Below are positions 31,625 to 41,285 of a stretch of DNA of 64,000 nucleotides, one piece after another. Position 1 is the first letter of the stretch. Each line of letters begins with the position of its first letter. This stretch comes from Heterohyrax brucei. Its lineage: Eukaryota; Chordata; Mammalia; Hyracoidea; Procaviidae. The translations under genes and the position numbers were made by a program. The notes below the pieces were generated by a model that worked only from the letters and a program-made list of their open reading frames with translations, was not told where the DNA came from and did no database searches. The DNA lies in the NCBI GenBank assembly GCA_028571685.1, contig CM053162.1, positions 8,994,001 through 9,058,000 of the forward strand. Reading direction: 5' to 3'.

Positions 31625-32127
31625 ATTATCAGTTAAACAGTGTGCCCTCAAAATGTGTCTATTAATTTGGCTAGCACTTGTTATCTTCATTGTATGACTT
31701 TTATGAAGGAGGATGGGTAAGGGTTGTGTCGGTGGAGCAGAACTCAGTGTGTGGGATTGTAGTATGCCTTGGGGCAGATTCTTGGGTTATAAAGGAAAGG
31801 GAGGCAAACGGAGAGTGAGGTAACTCATAAGAACAAAAAGGAATGCCAGGAGCTGAGCATAGCCTTTGGAAAGGACTCAGGGTTCCTACATATCAGAAAC
31901 TTCCAGTCCAGGCAATATTGATGACAAAGATCTTCCTCCAGAGCCAGCACAAAAAGCTTTCCCCTGGAACTGACACCCCAAAATTGGACTTCTAGCCTAC
32001 TAAACCAAAAAAACCTAACCCACTGTCATACAGTCAGGTCTGACTGGACTATGAAAAAATAAAATGTCTCTTTTTAAAGTCTTTCATTTATGTTATTTTG
32101 GTTTTAGCAGCACTAGATAAATAAAAC
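31625..32127 (+). mobile_element. MaLR-like LTR in the old L1
   Basis: TGTGCCCTCAAAATGTGTCT to CACTAGATAAATAAAACA, matching the LTR at 34099-34589 in order (TGTTTTTAGGCAGAGT-type middle, GCTTTCCCCTGGAACTGACAC, AATAAA). The 5' start is altered. A SINE tail at about 32006-32046 lies near its end. Confidence 0.78.
32006..32046 (-). mobile_element. SINE-tail insertion (about 41 bp) in the LTR
   Basis: Between CTACTAAAC and ACTATGAAAAAATAAA sits AAAAACCTAACCCACTGTCA followed by TACAGTCAGGTCTGACT. Uninterrupted LTRs read CTACT(G/A)GACCGTG directly into AATAAA. It ends just past the GGATCC-like centre. Exact boundaries are uncertain by a few bases. Confidence 0.6.
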
Positions 32128-33474
32128 ATGTACAATTCAATCCTGATCCATCCCAATGACATTTTTTCATGAGATAGAGAAACAAATCACCAGCTTCATA
32201 TGGAAAGAGAAGAAGTCCCAGGTAAGTAAAGCAGAAGAACAAAATGGGAGGCTTCACACCACCTCACTTGAGAACCTGTTACATTGCCGTGGTGGTCAAA
32301 ACATCCTGGCACTGGTATAACAATAGAGACACAGACCAATAGAACAAAACTGAGAATACAGAGACAAAATCACCCACTTAGAAGCAGCTTGTATTTCACA
32401 AAGGTCCAAATTCCATAAGTTGGAGAAAAAGCAGTCTCTTTAACAAATTGCTTTGTCATAACCGGATATCCAACTGCATGAATGAGACCCATTTATTTCA
32501 CACCATGCGAAAACTAACTCAAAATTGACCAAAATATAAAATCTAAAACAATTAAGATCGTTGAAGAAAAAATAAGGACAATGCTGGGAGCCCTAATACC
32601 TTGCGTAAACAGAATACAAAACATTACTAACAATGTACAAACATCAGAAAAGAAAATAGATAACTGGAAACTCCTAAGAATTGAACACTTAACGCTCATC
32701 AAAAGATTTCACGAAAAGAGTGAAAAGACAACACACAGACTGGGGAAAAAAAACGGATAAGACAAATCTCACCAGCATCTAATCTCTCAGGTTTACAATA
32801 CACTGCAAAACTTCAACAACCAAAAGACAAATAACCCAATTAAAAAATGGGCAAAGAATACAAGTAGGCACCTCTACACAGAATACACTGAGGTGGCCTA
32901 CAGATGCATGAGGAAATGCTCATGATCATTAGCTGTTGCCAGCCAAAGCATTAGCCGTTAGAGAGATGCAAATTAAAATTGCAGTGAGATACCATCACAC
33001 ACCAACAAGGGTACCACTAATCCAAAAAACACAAAATAATAAATGTTGGAAACATTGTGGAGAGATTGAACTCTTATACACCGCTGGAGGGAGTGTAAAG
33101 CAGTACCACCACTTTGGAAATCAATTTGACAGTTTCTTAAAAAGCTAGAATTAGGAATACCATCTGATCCAGCAATCTCACTTCTCGGGATATATCCTAG
33201 AGAAATAATAAATGTCACATGAAGAGATACACGCACACCAACGTTTACTGAACAATGTTCACAGGAGTAAAAAGATGAAATCAACTTAGGTGCCCATCAA
33301 CAGATGGATAAACAAACTATGATATATTCACAAAATGGAAAACTATGCAATGATAAAAACCAACAAAGAATTTGGGAAACATCTCGTAACATAGAGGAAT
33401 CTGGGAAGACATTATGTGGAGTTAAATTAGTCAGTTTCAAAAGGACAAATATTGTATGAGACTACTATTATAAG

Positions 33475-34015
33475 TGTCAAGGTCACACAGCTGATTAGAC
33501 CCTGTGTGACTTGACTCGGGTTCCAGAGATCGAACTAGCAAGTTTGGTCTCCCAATGCATGGCAAACAGGGACCCCCCTTCGCCAAAGCACACGAGGATG
33601 CATCCTTTTTAGTAGCAAGTGACAGAAAAGTTTACTGAGGGAAAGTACATTCCAAAGGGGGAACAGGTCAGTCTCCATGAGTGGAAAAAGACCCCACATA
33701 GATTCTGGGGGTGCTTCTTAAAGGCAAAAGCAGGGGGCGGCCATAGATGGGGGAGTAGTAACTTGGCTTCTGATTCGGCCTGAGACCATCTTAGCCATCT
33801 TGTAACTGCCAGGAGGAACTATTCTATTTGTATCACAACGTCCAGGGAGAGCTATTGATATGTGGCAGACAAGGTTCCCCTGGCAACACTGGCAATACTG
33901 TGAGTGTTCTATAATGCAAACCACGACCTTTATTATCCCCAGAAAATGTTAGATTCTGGAGTAAAATATGTTCCTATATGGCAGAAGAAATCAGGTTCCC
34001 TAGCTAACCCTGACA
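33475..34015 (-). mobile_element. Solo LTR with 5-bp target duplication (ATAAG)
   Basis: ATAAG at 33470-33474 and 34016-34020 flank TGTCAAGG...CCCTGACA, so termini are TGTCA/TGACA. The interrupted sequence is old L1 3'UTR on both sides. The 5-bp duplication fits ERVL/MaLR or ERVK-like integration. Strand is assigned from TGTCAGGGTTAGC as the probable start and is not certain. No internal sequence remains. Confidence 0.85.
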
Positions 34016-34098
34016 ATAAGGACTGAAGGAAAGGTTTAAATACAGAAGAAAACAGTCTTTAATGATTACAAAGGTGGAGAGGGAGAAAGAAGGGTATT

Positions 34099-34589
34099 TG
34101 TCGTGAACTGAATTGTGTTCCCCAAAAATGTGTGTGGCAGTTCAGCTAAGCCATGATTCCTGGTGCTGTGTGATGTTCCTCTGTGTTATAAATCCTTCCT
34201 CTATGACGTTAAAGGTAAATGGGCAGCAGTTCTGTTGGTAGGGCGGGACTCAGTGTATAACATTGTTTTGTGCCTTGAGGCAGAGTCTTGAGATAGTCAG
34301 CAAGAAGCTAGCAGAGAGATTTGGTGACCTTGTACCACCAAGAAAACAGTGCCAGGAGCTCAGTGCATCCTTTGGAAAGGAACAGGGTCCCTGTGTCTCA
34401 GAAGATTCTAGTCCGGGGAATGATTGACAGCAAGAACCTTCCCCCAGAGCCAGCAGAGAAAACCTTCTCCCGGAGCCTACGCTCTGGATTTAGACTGCTG
34501 CCGTAACAGACTGTGGAAAATAAAAATTCTCTTTTTAAAGCCATCCACTTGTGGTATCTCTTTTGTAGCAGCACTAGATGACTAAGACG
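34099..34589 (+). mobile_element. MaLR/ERVL-like solo LTR with 5-bp duplication (GTATT)
   Basis: GTATT at 34094-34098 and 34590-34594 enclose TGTCGTGAACTGAATTGTGT ... GATGACTAAGACG. AATAAA-like sequence (AAATAAAAATTC) and the TAGCAGCACTAG end are present. The last bases ACG replace the usual ACA. Confidence 0.87.
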
Positions 34590-34814
34590 GTATTCAGTAG
34601 TTAGAGAACAGACAAGAACTATGTTTGGTGAGGAGATAGACAATACCCAATAGAGTAGTCAGCACAACTAGATTAAACCAAAAGCTAAGGAGTTTTCTAA
34701 ATATAACCAAACACTTCAAAAGACAGAGTAGCAGGGTCAGGGGTCTGGGTACCATGTTTTCAGGGGACATTTAAGTCAATTGGCATAACAAAGCTTATTA
34801 AGAAAATGTTCTGT

Positions 34815-34935
34815 GTGTGGAGCAGAGAGGAATAGTGTGCAGTCACCGGACAGGGAGAGCAGTGGAAGCTGCATATAAGTGGGCATGTAAATTTATACAG
34901 GAATGTACATTTTCACCCAGTCATGTTAAATAAAA
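34815..34935 (+). mobile_element. 121-bp 5'-truncated L1 tail with 15-bp duplication
   Basis: AAGAAAATGTTCTGT stands at 34800-34814 and 34936-34950. The insert is the last 120 bases of the L1 3'UTR (compare 31175-31302: GGAGCAGAGAGGAAT, GGGCATG.AAATTTATA) with a short A-rich end. It interrupts the older L1's 3'UTR. Confidence 0.92.
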
Positions 34936-36308
34936 AAGAAAATGTTCTGTATCCCACTTTGGTGAGGGGTGTCTGGGTCTTCAAAACTACTAAGCTGTCT
35001 TATAAGAAGCACCAGTTGGTCCCAACCCCCCTGGAGCAGAGGAAAATGAAGGGCATCAAAGACAGAAGGAAATTACGAGCTTAAGAAACAGTAAAGGTCA
35101 TCTATCCAGAGACTCCATCAACATGAAACCCAAGTGGGGCCTAGCCACCACTAGATGGCGTCCTGCCAGGGAGCCCAACCAACAGCTCCGGAGGTAGTGG
35201 GAAAAAAACGGGATGCAGAACTGGAACTATATTAAAAAGACCTATAAAGAACTATGCTAAAAAGACCAAACTTGATGATCTGACAGACTGTAGGGTCCCT
35301 GAAAGACATGGCCCCCAGACTCTCTGTTATCCCTCTACTGAAATCATTCCTGAAGCCAACTCCTCAAATAAAGATTGGACTAGACTATAAAATGTAGAAT
35401 GATATTGGTGAAGAGAATGCTTCTTGTCCTAAGTAGATACTGGAGACTAACTGGGCAGCTCCTGTCCAGAGGCAAGATGAGAGAGCAGAGGGAAACAGGA
35501 GCTGGCTGAATGGACATAGAAAATGCAGTGTGCAAAGGATTGTGATTTTAAGGTATGGGGAGAGTGTCTAGACTAGTTACATAGCAACGTATGTGTAAAT
35601 TTTTCTATGACAAACTCACTAGGATTGTAGTACAATAATTTTTTTTTTAAAAAAAGAGAAAATTACTTGTTTTTATCTTTTCTTTATAATCTTATTTTGC
35701 CTTAGGTGAAAATTTACAGGACAAGCTAGTTTCTCATTCAAAGAATTATATAAAAATGGTTTTACGGTATTGATTGCAGTCCCCACAATATGACAGCATT
35801 CTCCCCCTTTCCTCTTTGGGTCCCCTGTGTTCATTCACCTCATTTTCCTACCCTTTCTTTCTCATCTTGTTTTTGGGCAGGAGTTGCCCATTTGGTCTCA
35901 TATATTTGATCGAATTAAGAAGCACATTCCTTATATGTATTATTGTTGGTTTTGTAGGCCTGTCTAAACTTTGAAAAATGGGCTTTAGGAGTAGCTTCAG
36001 TTCTGAGTTAGCATAGTGTCTAGGGACCATAGTCTCAGGGGTTTCTCTAGTCACTGTCAGACCAGTGAATCTCATCTTTTTTTGTGAACTTAAATTCTCT
36101 TCTACATTTTCCTCCTGCTTGGCCCAACATTCACTATTGTTATACCTTTCAAAGTCATCAATGGTGGTAACTGGGCACCATCTAGTTCTTCTGGGCTCAG
36201 GCTGGCAGACAGTATGGTTCATGTGGTCTTTAGTCTTTGGGGGCAAGTATTTTCCTGTGTCTTTGGTTTTCTTCATTCTCCTTTTCTCCATATGGGAAGA
36301 GACCAATA

Positions 36309-36962
36309 CGAGGTCTGACGATTAAGTCCATGAACTTAATTCTTCTAAGTGCTACACACTTGATTGCTGAACATGAGTGCACTTACCTTCAAAGCACTCC
36401 CCTTGGGAATCTTTGCTGTGATGCCAGTGCCTTGTCCACCCTTCAAAGCAATCTTGGAACTCTTTTTGGAATGGCTATTGCACACAATGGCAAGTTTGCA
36501 AACTTAATTGTGTAGTTGTCTGTGAGGGAGTTTTTAGCCAGTAAACAAATAACTGTATTGCATCACCCTACCTGCTCCCCTGATCTGGCCCCCAATGAGT
36601 TTTTTCTTTGCCCAAAGATAAAGAAAATTGTGAAAGGAAGACATTTTGACAATATTCAGGATGTCGAGGGTAATCCAATGACAGGTCTGATGGCCTTTCC
36701 AGAAAAATAGTTCCAAAACTGCTTTGAAGGGTGCCCTAGTCACTGGTATCAGTGCATAGCTTCCTAAGGGGAGTACTTTGAAGGTGACCATAGTGATATG
36801 GTCACCTTTGGGATACAGTGGCTGAGCACCTAACCACTGCACTACCACAGCTCCTATTAGATTAATTAAAAAAAAAACTCAAAAACACAATGTTACCTTT
36901 AATGAAGGAGTTATGCAACACTTTTTCTAGGATGAGTTTGCAAACTTAATTGGTAGTCCTCA
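36309..36962 (+). mobile_element. Mariner-derived non-autonomous element with long inverted repeats
   Basis: It is bounded by TA on both sides (36307-36308, 36963-36964), the mariner target. Left arm about 36309-36470 and right arm 36718-36798 plus 36910-36962 are inverted copies: CTTCAAAGCAATCTTGGAAC on the left matches GTTCCAAAACTGCTTTGAAG on the right. The centre (36471-36717) is the C-terminal part of a transposase. A 106-bp foreign segment (36804-36909) was inserted into the right arm. Same architecture at 47406-47958. Confidence 0.85.
36516..36718 (+). pseudogene. Mariner transposase C-terminal fragment
   Basis: It reads MSVREFLASKQITVLHHPTC then SPDLAPNEFFLCPKIK. This is the region around the third catalytic Asp of mariner DD34D transposases (SPDLAP-x-D); here the Asp is Glu. 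Only about 65 codons exist, the catalytic first two Asp are absent, so it cannot transpose. Confidence 0.85.
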
Positions 36963-37292
36963 TACATGCATCTTAGATGGCTACTCACAAGCTTTTAAGA
37001 CCACAGACACTATTCACCAAAGTAGGATGTAGAACATTTTCTTTATGATCTATGTTATGTCAATTAACCCCAGTCCTCAGTCTTAGTAACTCAATCCCCC
37101 AAGGTTTTTGGATGTTTCTAGAATGCTTCAAGGACGTTGCCTTGAACATGTTGTGTTGACTTCCCCTACACTGTATATTGTCTTTTCCTTCATTAAAGGT
37201 AACATTTGTGTTTTGAGGTTTTTATTTTAATTAATCTAATAGGAGCTGTGGTAGTGCAGTGGTTAGGTGCTCAGCCGCTGTATCCCAAAGGT
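36804..37292. repeat. Inverted duplication, arms 106/107 bp
   Basis: 36804-36909 is the reverse complement, with few differences, of 37186-37292. The right copy includes L1 3'UTR (37186-37241) and the first 50 bases of the AfroSINE (from 37242), so it is the original; the left copy lies in the mariner arm. Confidence 0.88.
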
Positions 37293-37410
37293 CAGTAGTT
37301 CAAATTCATCAGTCACTCCTTGGAAACCCTATGGGGCAGTTCTGCTCCATCCTATATGATAGCTATGAGGCAGAATTCACTCAGTGACAATGGGTTACTG
37401 TCTAGTCAGT
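37242..37410 (+). mobile_element. AfroSINE
   Basis: GGAGCTGTGGTAGTGCAGTG is the tRNA-like start (box A), GGTCAGTAGTTCAAATTC is box B, tail CAATGGGTTACTGTCTAG. Plus strand. It inserted in old L1 3'UTR. Confidence 0.9.
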
Positions 37411-37983
37411 GACTTCCCTGCTTCCCCCTCCCCTCCCTCATAAGCATTGAAGATTTTTTTTTCAATGTGTAAACTTGGTCTTGAGTTTTTATAGTAGGAG
37501 TCTCATACAGTATTTGTCCTTTGGGGACTGACTTATTTCACTCAGCACAATGCCTTCTAGATTCATCCATGTTGTGAGATGTTTCACAGATTCATCAATG
37601 TTCTTTGTTTTTGCGTAGTATTTCATTGAATATATGTATCATAATTGCAAATTATTTGTTTTTAGATCAGTGAACACATGAGTAAATTATCTTGAGACTG
37701 TCAAACTTTCAGAAAGTGAAATGTGATTTCTTGACTGTGTTTTGCTTTCCTGTTGGGCTGGTTAAAGAAACATCAGGGAATAGCAAGCTTGGTTCTGCAT
37801 GAAAGAGTATTTTCTTCAGGCCTTCCGGGAATGTCCTGTTGCTCTTTTCCCAGCTTTCTGGCAGTCATGGCAAGAATTTCAAAGCTCTTTATCAAGTCTT
37901 TTACCCACCATCACACAAAAACATACAAAATCAGAACTCATGGTACATTTTTCCTATAGCTGAAGAATTTGACACATACAGTG

Positions 37984-38220
37984 TGGAATGGCTATTGCAC
38001 ACAATGGCAAGTTTGCAAACTTAATTGTGTAGTTGTCTGTGAGGGAGTTTTTAGCCAGTAAACAAATAACTGTATTGCATCACCCTACCTGCTCCCCTGA
38101 TCTGGCCCCCAATGAGTTTTTTCTTTGCCCAAAGATAAAGAAAATTGTGAAAGGAAGACATTTTGACAATATTCAGGATGTCGAGGGTAATCCAATGACA
38201 GGTCTGATGGCCTTTCCAGA
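37984..38220 (+). repeat. 237-bp perfect direct duplicate of the mariner core (36467-36703)
   Basis: Every base I compared is identical with 36467-36703, including the transposase fragment (38033-38220 frame MSVREFLASK...). Neither end has mariner terminal repeats. The flanks (GACACATACAGTG left, CTCTGAGTCATC right) are unrelated to mariner. Confidence 0.95.
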
Positions 38221-39531
38221 CTCTGAGTCATCAGAGTCATATTTTATAATGGCAACCACCCCACTGTTATTGTCCAGATTACCAACAATCTGAAAGGGGG
38301 GTCCCAGAACTCACACGGGATTATAGAAATTGGGCAGTACAGTTCCTTCTGTCTCTACTCATAGTAACAGCCAAGTGGCCTCTCCCAGACCTCAAACTAT
38401 GAGAACTCTCCCGCACCCTGGTACAGCACCTCACAGGGCATACTCATCTACGGGATCTGTCCCGGGAAGTGGGAGAAGTCAGCTCTCATGGAACTGTCAT
38501 GAAGTTGCAGGTATGGAGACCACCCTAGGAAGAACATAATAAAATTTCAAAGTTTTCACCTTCATGCCATGCCTCTAACCTACTTTTTCTTTTCTCTCCT
38601 GTGTGGTGCTAACTGCAGCCTACAAAAAATAAAGAAGAGAAGGAGAGAGAGAAAACTCCTTCCCATTATTGGTTCTTCCCATAGAGACACCAGGTACACC
38701 TTTAAGCAATAGCCAATACCATACATCTAGCATCTCCATAAACTCAAGAAGCATTCTAGGACACTAGGCCCAGGAAGCTCTGGAGAGAAAAAGAGCAAGA
38801 ATCCTATAAGGTGTGATGATGTTCATACATCGCTCAGATGTTAACACTAGGACAAGAGAAGCACTTACCCATACAGCAAGGACAAGATCTTGAACATCTT
38901 ACACTGCAACGAGACAGCAAGGAAAGCACATTTTTGAGATGACCAGTGTTCAGTAATAGACTAAGAAGACTTTCTAAAGCCAACAGTATCTGTCCTCCAG
39001 AATCACTGCTGAGCATCCCTGCTCTGTTGGATCTCAAAGAGCAAACTTCCAGAATTCTTTCATGTAAGTGGTAGAAGCTTTATTAGCAAGGCAGTCTCTG
39101 AGTTTACTTGCTGAGTTGCATATGCCCTTGCTGCATGTCAGTGAGCCAAAATGACTAGAATAGTAGAGTCAGAAGGAATCACATGGATGTGGGGACCCAA
39201 GAATATATGCTCAAAGGGAGGAGGCAGCACAAACGAGAGGAGTGGGTCTGCTGGTGAATTAGGGAGTATAAACTTCATGGCAAGTTTCCAGTCCTGCCTA
39301 GACTTACAGCCAGTCAACTTTCCACGCAAGAAATTGGTCCCAGGTTTGTCAAAAGTAATGGTTTTTAAGTCTGACTTTTATGTGAAATTTCCCCATTTAA
39401 AGATGTTAACAACTAAGTCAACATTACTTAGAACCCTTTGCAGACCAAACAAAAGCCATCTGGGAGGAAGGGCAGATTTGTTTTGTAACTTCATGACTTC
39501 TGATGCAGATCAATTATTTCATCAGTTATTG
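38221..39531. other. Unannotated DNA
   Basis: 1.3 kb without recognised repeat or gene. Frames up to 69 codons on plus (38330-38539) and 67 on minus have no known motif. A purine-rich AAGAAGAGAAGGAGAGAGAG tract lies at about 38630. Confidence 0.4.
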
Positions 39532-39543
39532 CTGATCATGTCA

Positions 39544-39702
39544 GTAAACTCACTGCTGTCAAGTTGATTCCAACTTACAGCGGCTCCATGAGGCTGAGTA
39601 GAACTGCCCCTGTAGTTTCCAAGGAGCACCTGGTAGATTTGAACCACTGACTGACCTCCGGTTAGCAGACATAGGACGTAACTATTATACCACCAGGGTT
39701 TC
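39544..39702 (-). mobile_element. AfroSINE with 12-bp target duplication
   Basis: CTGATCATGTCA lies at 39532-39543 and again at 39703-39714. Plus strand GTAAACTCACTGCTGTCAAG to TATACCACCAGGGTTTC. Confidence 0.93.
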
Positions 39703-39714
39703 CTGATCATGTCA

Positions 39715-39897
39715 ATAGCTAATATTAATTGAGTGCTTTATACCTATGATTCCATTTAGCCTTCACAGCTGAGGAAATTAAGTTCATAAGAGAGGGAGTA
39801 ACTTCTCCAAGGTTGCATAGCCATACAAGTGGGGAGGCAGGATTCAAATTCAGGTCTGTCTGACATCAAGTTCCGAATGCTTAACCACTGAGTGATG
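39715..39897 (-). mobile_element. MIR
   Basis: TGAGGAAATTAAGTTCATAA, then AGGTTGCATAGC, and a final TTCAAATTCAGGTCTGTCTG and TTAACCACTG: the minus-strand image of the mammalian MIR core and tRNA-like head. Confidence 0.8.
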
Positions 39898-39924
39898 TTG
39901 CAAGTCCAGAAGCAAACTATCAAA

Positions 39925-40145
39925 GAACCCCAAAACCCACTGCCACTGAGTAGCTATCCTATAGGACAGAGTAGAATTGCCCTAAAGGGGTTTCGAAGGC
40001 TGTAAATCTTTATGGAAGCAGACAACCACAGCTTTTTCTCACAGAGCAGCTGGTGGGTACAAACTGCTGAACTAGTGGTTAGCAGGACTGCTAACCTTTC
40101 CATTAGCAGTCAAGCACTTTAGCCACTGTATCACCAGGGCTCCTA
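39925..40145 (-). mobile_element. AfroSINE (long form)
   Basis: Plus strand: CAAAACCCACTGCCACTGAG to CACTGTATCACCAGGGCTCC. CAAACTAT-type words occur on both sides (39913, 40149), a possible duplication. Confidence 0.9.
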
Positions 40146-40147
40146 AA

Positions 40148-40444
40148 CAAACTATTCACCCCAAAAGTTGACACACTAACTTTGACAACTGGTGTTTGAA
40201 TAACTTACAGTTTATGGAAGGACAAAAACCAGGCAAGACAGATTTATATGAAAAGCTACACCCTGGCAATGAACAACAGCAGAAAAGGTAAGTTAGGACT
40301 ACAGTAATTTTTTTTTTTTTGGAAATTATACATCCACACATATCACACCCATAATCTTCCCAAGGAACTAATTGACAAGAGAGTTGTGTGGTAGACAAAA
40401 AAGCATAATATATACATTATTGTGTAAAACTATGATAGTCTTCT
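40148..40444. other. Unannotated DNA with a T run
   Basis: About 300 bases; a run of T near 40309-40320. Nothing else seen. Confidence 0.4.
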
Positions 40445-40640
40445 TTTCACTACAATGCAAAAATCTCCCCGAGCCCCAAGTGTTCTTGCCCCTGGCTACC
40501 GAAATCATTGTCCATAGCACAGGAGCACCACATTGTCTGTGGCTTTGTTAGAAATCCAGAATCTCAGCTGTGTCCTGTGAATACAAAATGAGCATCATAG
40601 CAAGATCCATGGCTGATGCTTAGGCACACAGAAGCTCAAG
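40445..40640 (+). mobile_element. MER5-like hAT-Charlie fragment
   Basis: TTTGTTAGAAATCCAGAATCTCAG and the surrounding ACACAGAAGCTCAAGAACC match the MER5 order. Non-coding DNA transposon relic. Confidence 0.6.
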
Positions 40641-40694
40641 AACCCTGCGACTCAGCCCCTGTTTGACTTGTTCTCCAGTCTGATGTTGCCCTCC

Positions 40695-40790
40695 AGCTCT
40701 TGTAGTCTTCCCATTAGACTGTAAACTCCCTAAAGACAGAGTCCTTATCTTTCATTTCTTATTCATCTCTTTCAGGAAGTCTCATCTTAA
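40695..40790 (+). mobile_element. L2-like LINE 3' fragment
   Basis: CCATTAGACTGTAAACTCCC then AGACAGAGTCCTTATCTTTC is the common L2 3' end wording (GACTGTGAGCTCC..GAGGGCAGGGAC). Confidence 0.55.
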
Positions 40791-40924
40791 ACTACGCATA
40801 GGGTAGTCAGTTGCATCACGTCAGCTAACCTGCAGGTAAGGAAGGGGGTTTCCTCCAAGCACGCAATGGAAGAAGGCGTCCCTTCCTAAAGCAACAGCCA
40901 CCCAAATTATCTCAGAGAGTCTGT

Positions 40925-41285
40925 CACACGGTGGTGGATTGCATATTGCTGGAGGCTATGCCGCTCATTTCAAATACCAGCAGGTTCACCCATCATGGAC
41001 AGGTTTCTGCAGTTTCCAGACTGACACAGACTAGGAAGAAAAGGCTGGCTATCTACTTCTGAGAATAGTAAATAAAAACTCTAGGGATGACAACAGATCA
41101 TTGTTTGACAGAGTGCTGGAAGATGAACTCTTAGATTGGAAAGCACCCAAAATACGCAACAGCCACAACAATGAACTTGAGCATCCTAACTATCAGGAAG
41201 ATGGCATAGAACTAGGCAGCATTTGTTCTGTCATACATAAGGTTACCATCAGCTGGAGCTGACTTGACAGCAGCCAGTATCACCA
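40925..41285 (+). mobile_element. RTE-derived short element (5' end joined to 3' tail)
   Basis: GGTGGATTGCATATTGCTGG, CACCCATCATGGACAGGTTT and CGGAAGATGA-like wording belong to the start of the RTE LINE as I know it; the end GTTCTGTCATACATAAGGTT ... GACTTGACAGCA is its 3' tail. The coding middle is absent, so this is a deletion derivative of about 360 bp. Confidence 0.6.

Larger units (their letters stand above)
31303..35650 (+). mobile_element. Continuation of the older L1 (ORF2 3' half and 3'UTR)
   Basis: From 31307 the L1 RT/C-terminal region continues (TTCAACAAGCATCAGG, ...) to 33469, then resumes at 34021 after a solo LTR, and ends near 35640 with a T/A stretch. Further LTR and L1-tail insertions lie within it. 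Frames are broken everywhere; the longest recognisable piece is around 32936-33148. Confidence 0.85.
35655..37640 (-). mobile_element. Old L1 3' part, interrupted by mariner and SINE
   Basis: On the minus strand: ORF2 end near 37640-37430 (ATTCATCCATGTTGTGAGAT on plus), 3'UTR 37235-36963 and 36308-35655. It is continuous if the mariner element (36309-36962) and the SINE (37242-37410) are removed. It lies head to tail against the end of the plus-strand L1 at 35650. Confidence 0.75.

Noticed and set aside
35848..36306. 152-codon minus frame as a host protein
   Set aside because: Lies wholly in old L1 3'UTR, which is non-coding in this family; no motif seen.
37242..37310. tRNA gene in the AfroSINE head
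   Set aside because: Box A and box B are present but the cloverleaf is not kept and the sequence continues into a SINE body; this is a tRNA-derived promoter.
40445..40640. MER5-like match as certain
   Set aside because: Only a few blocks agree; reported at moderate confidence instead.
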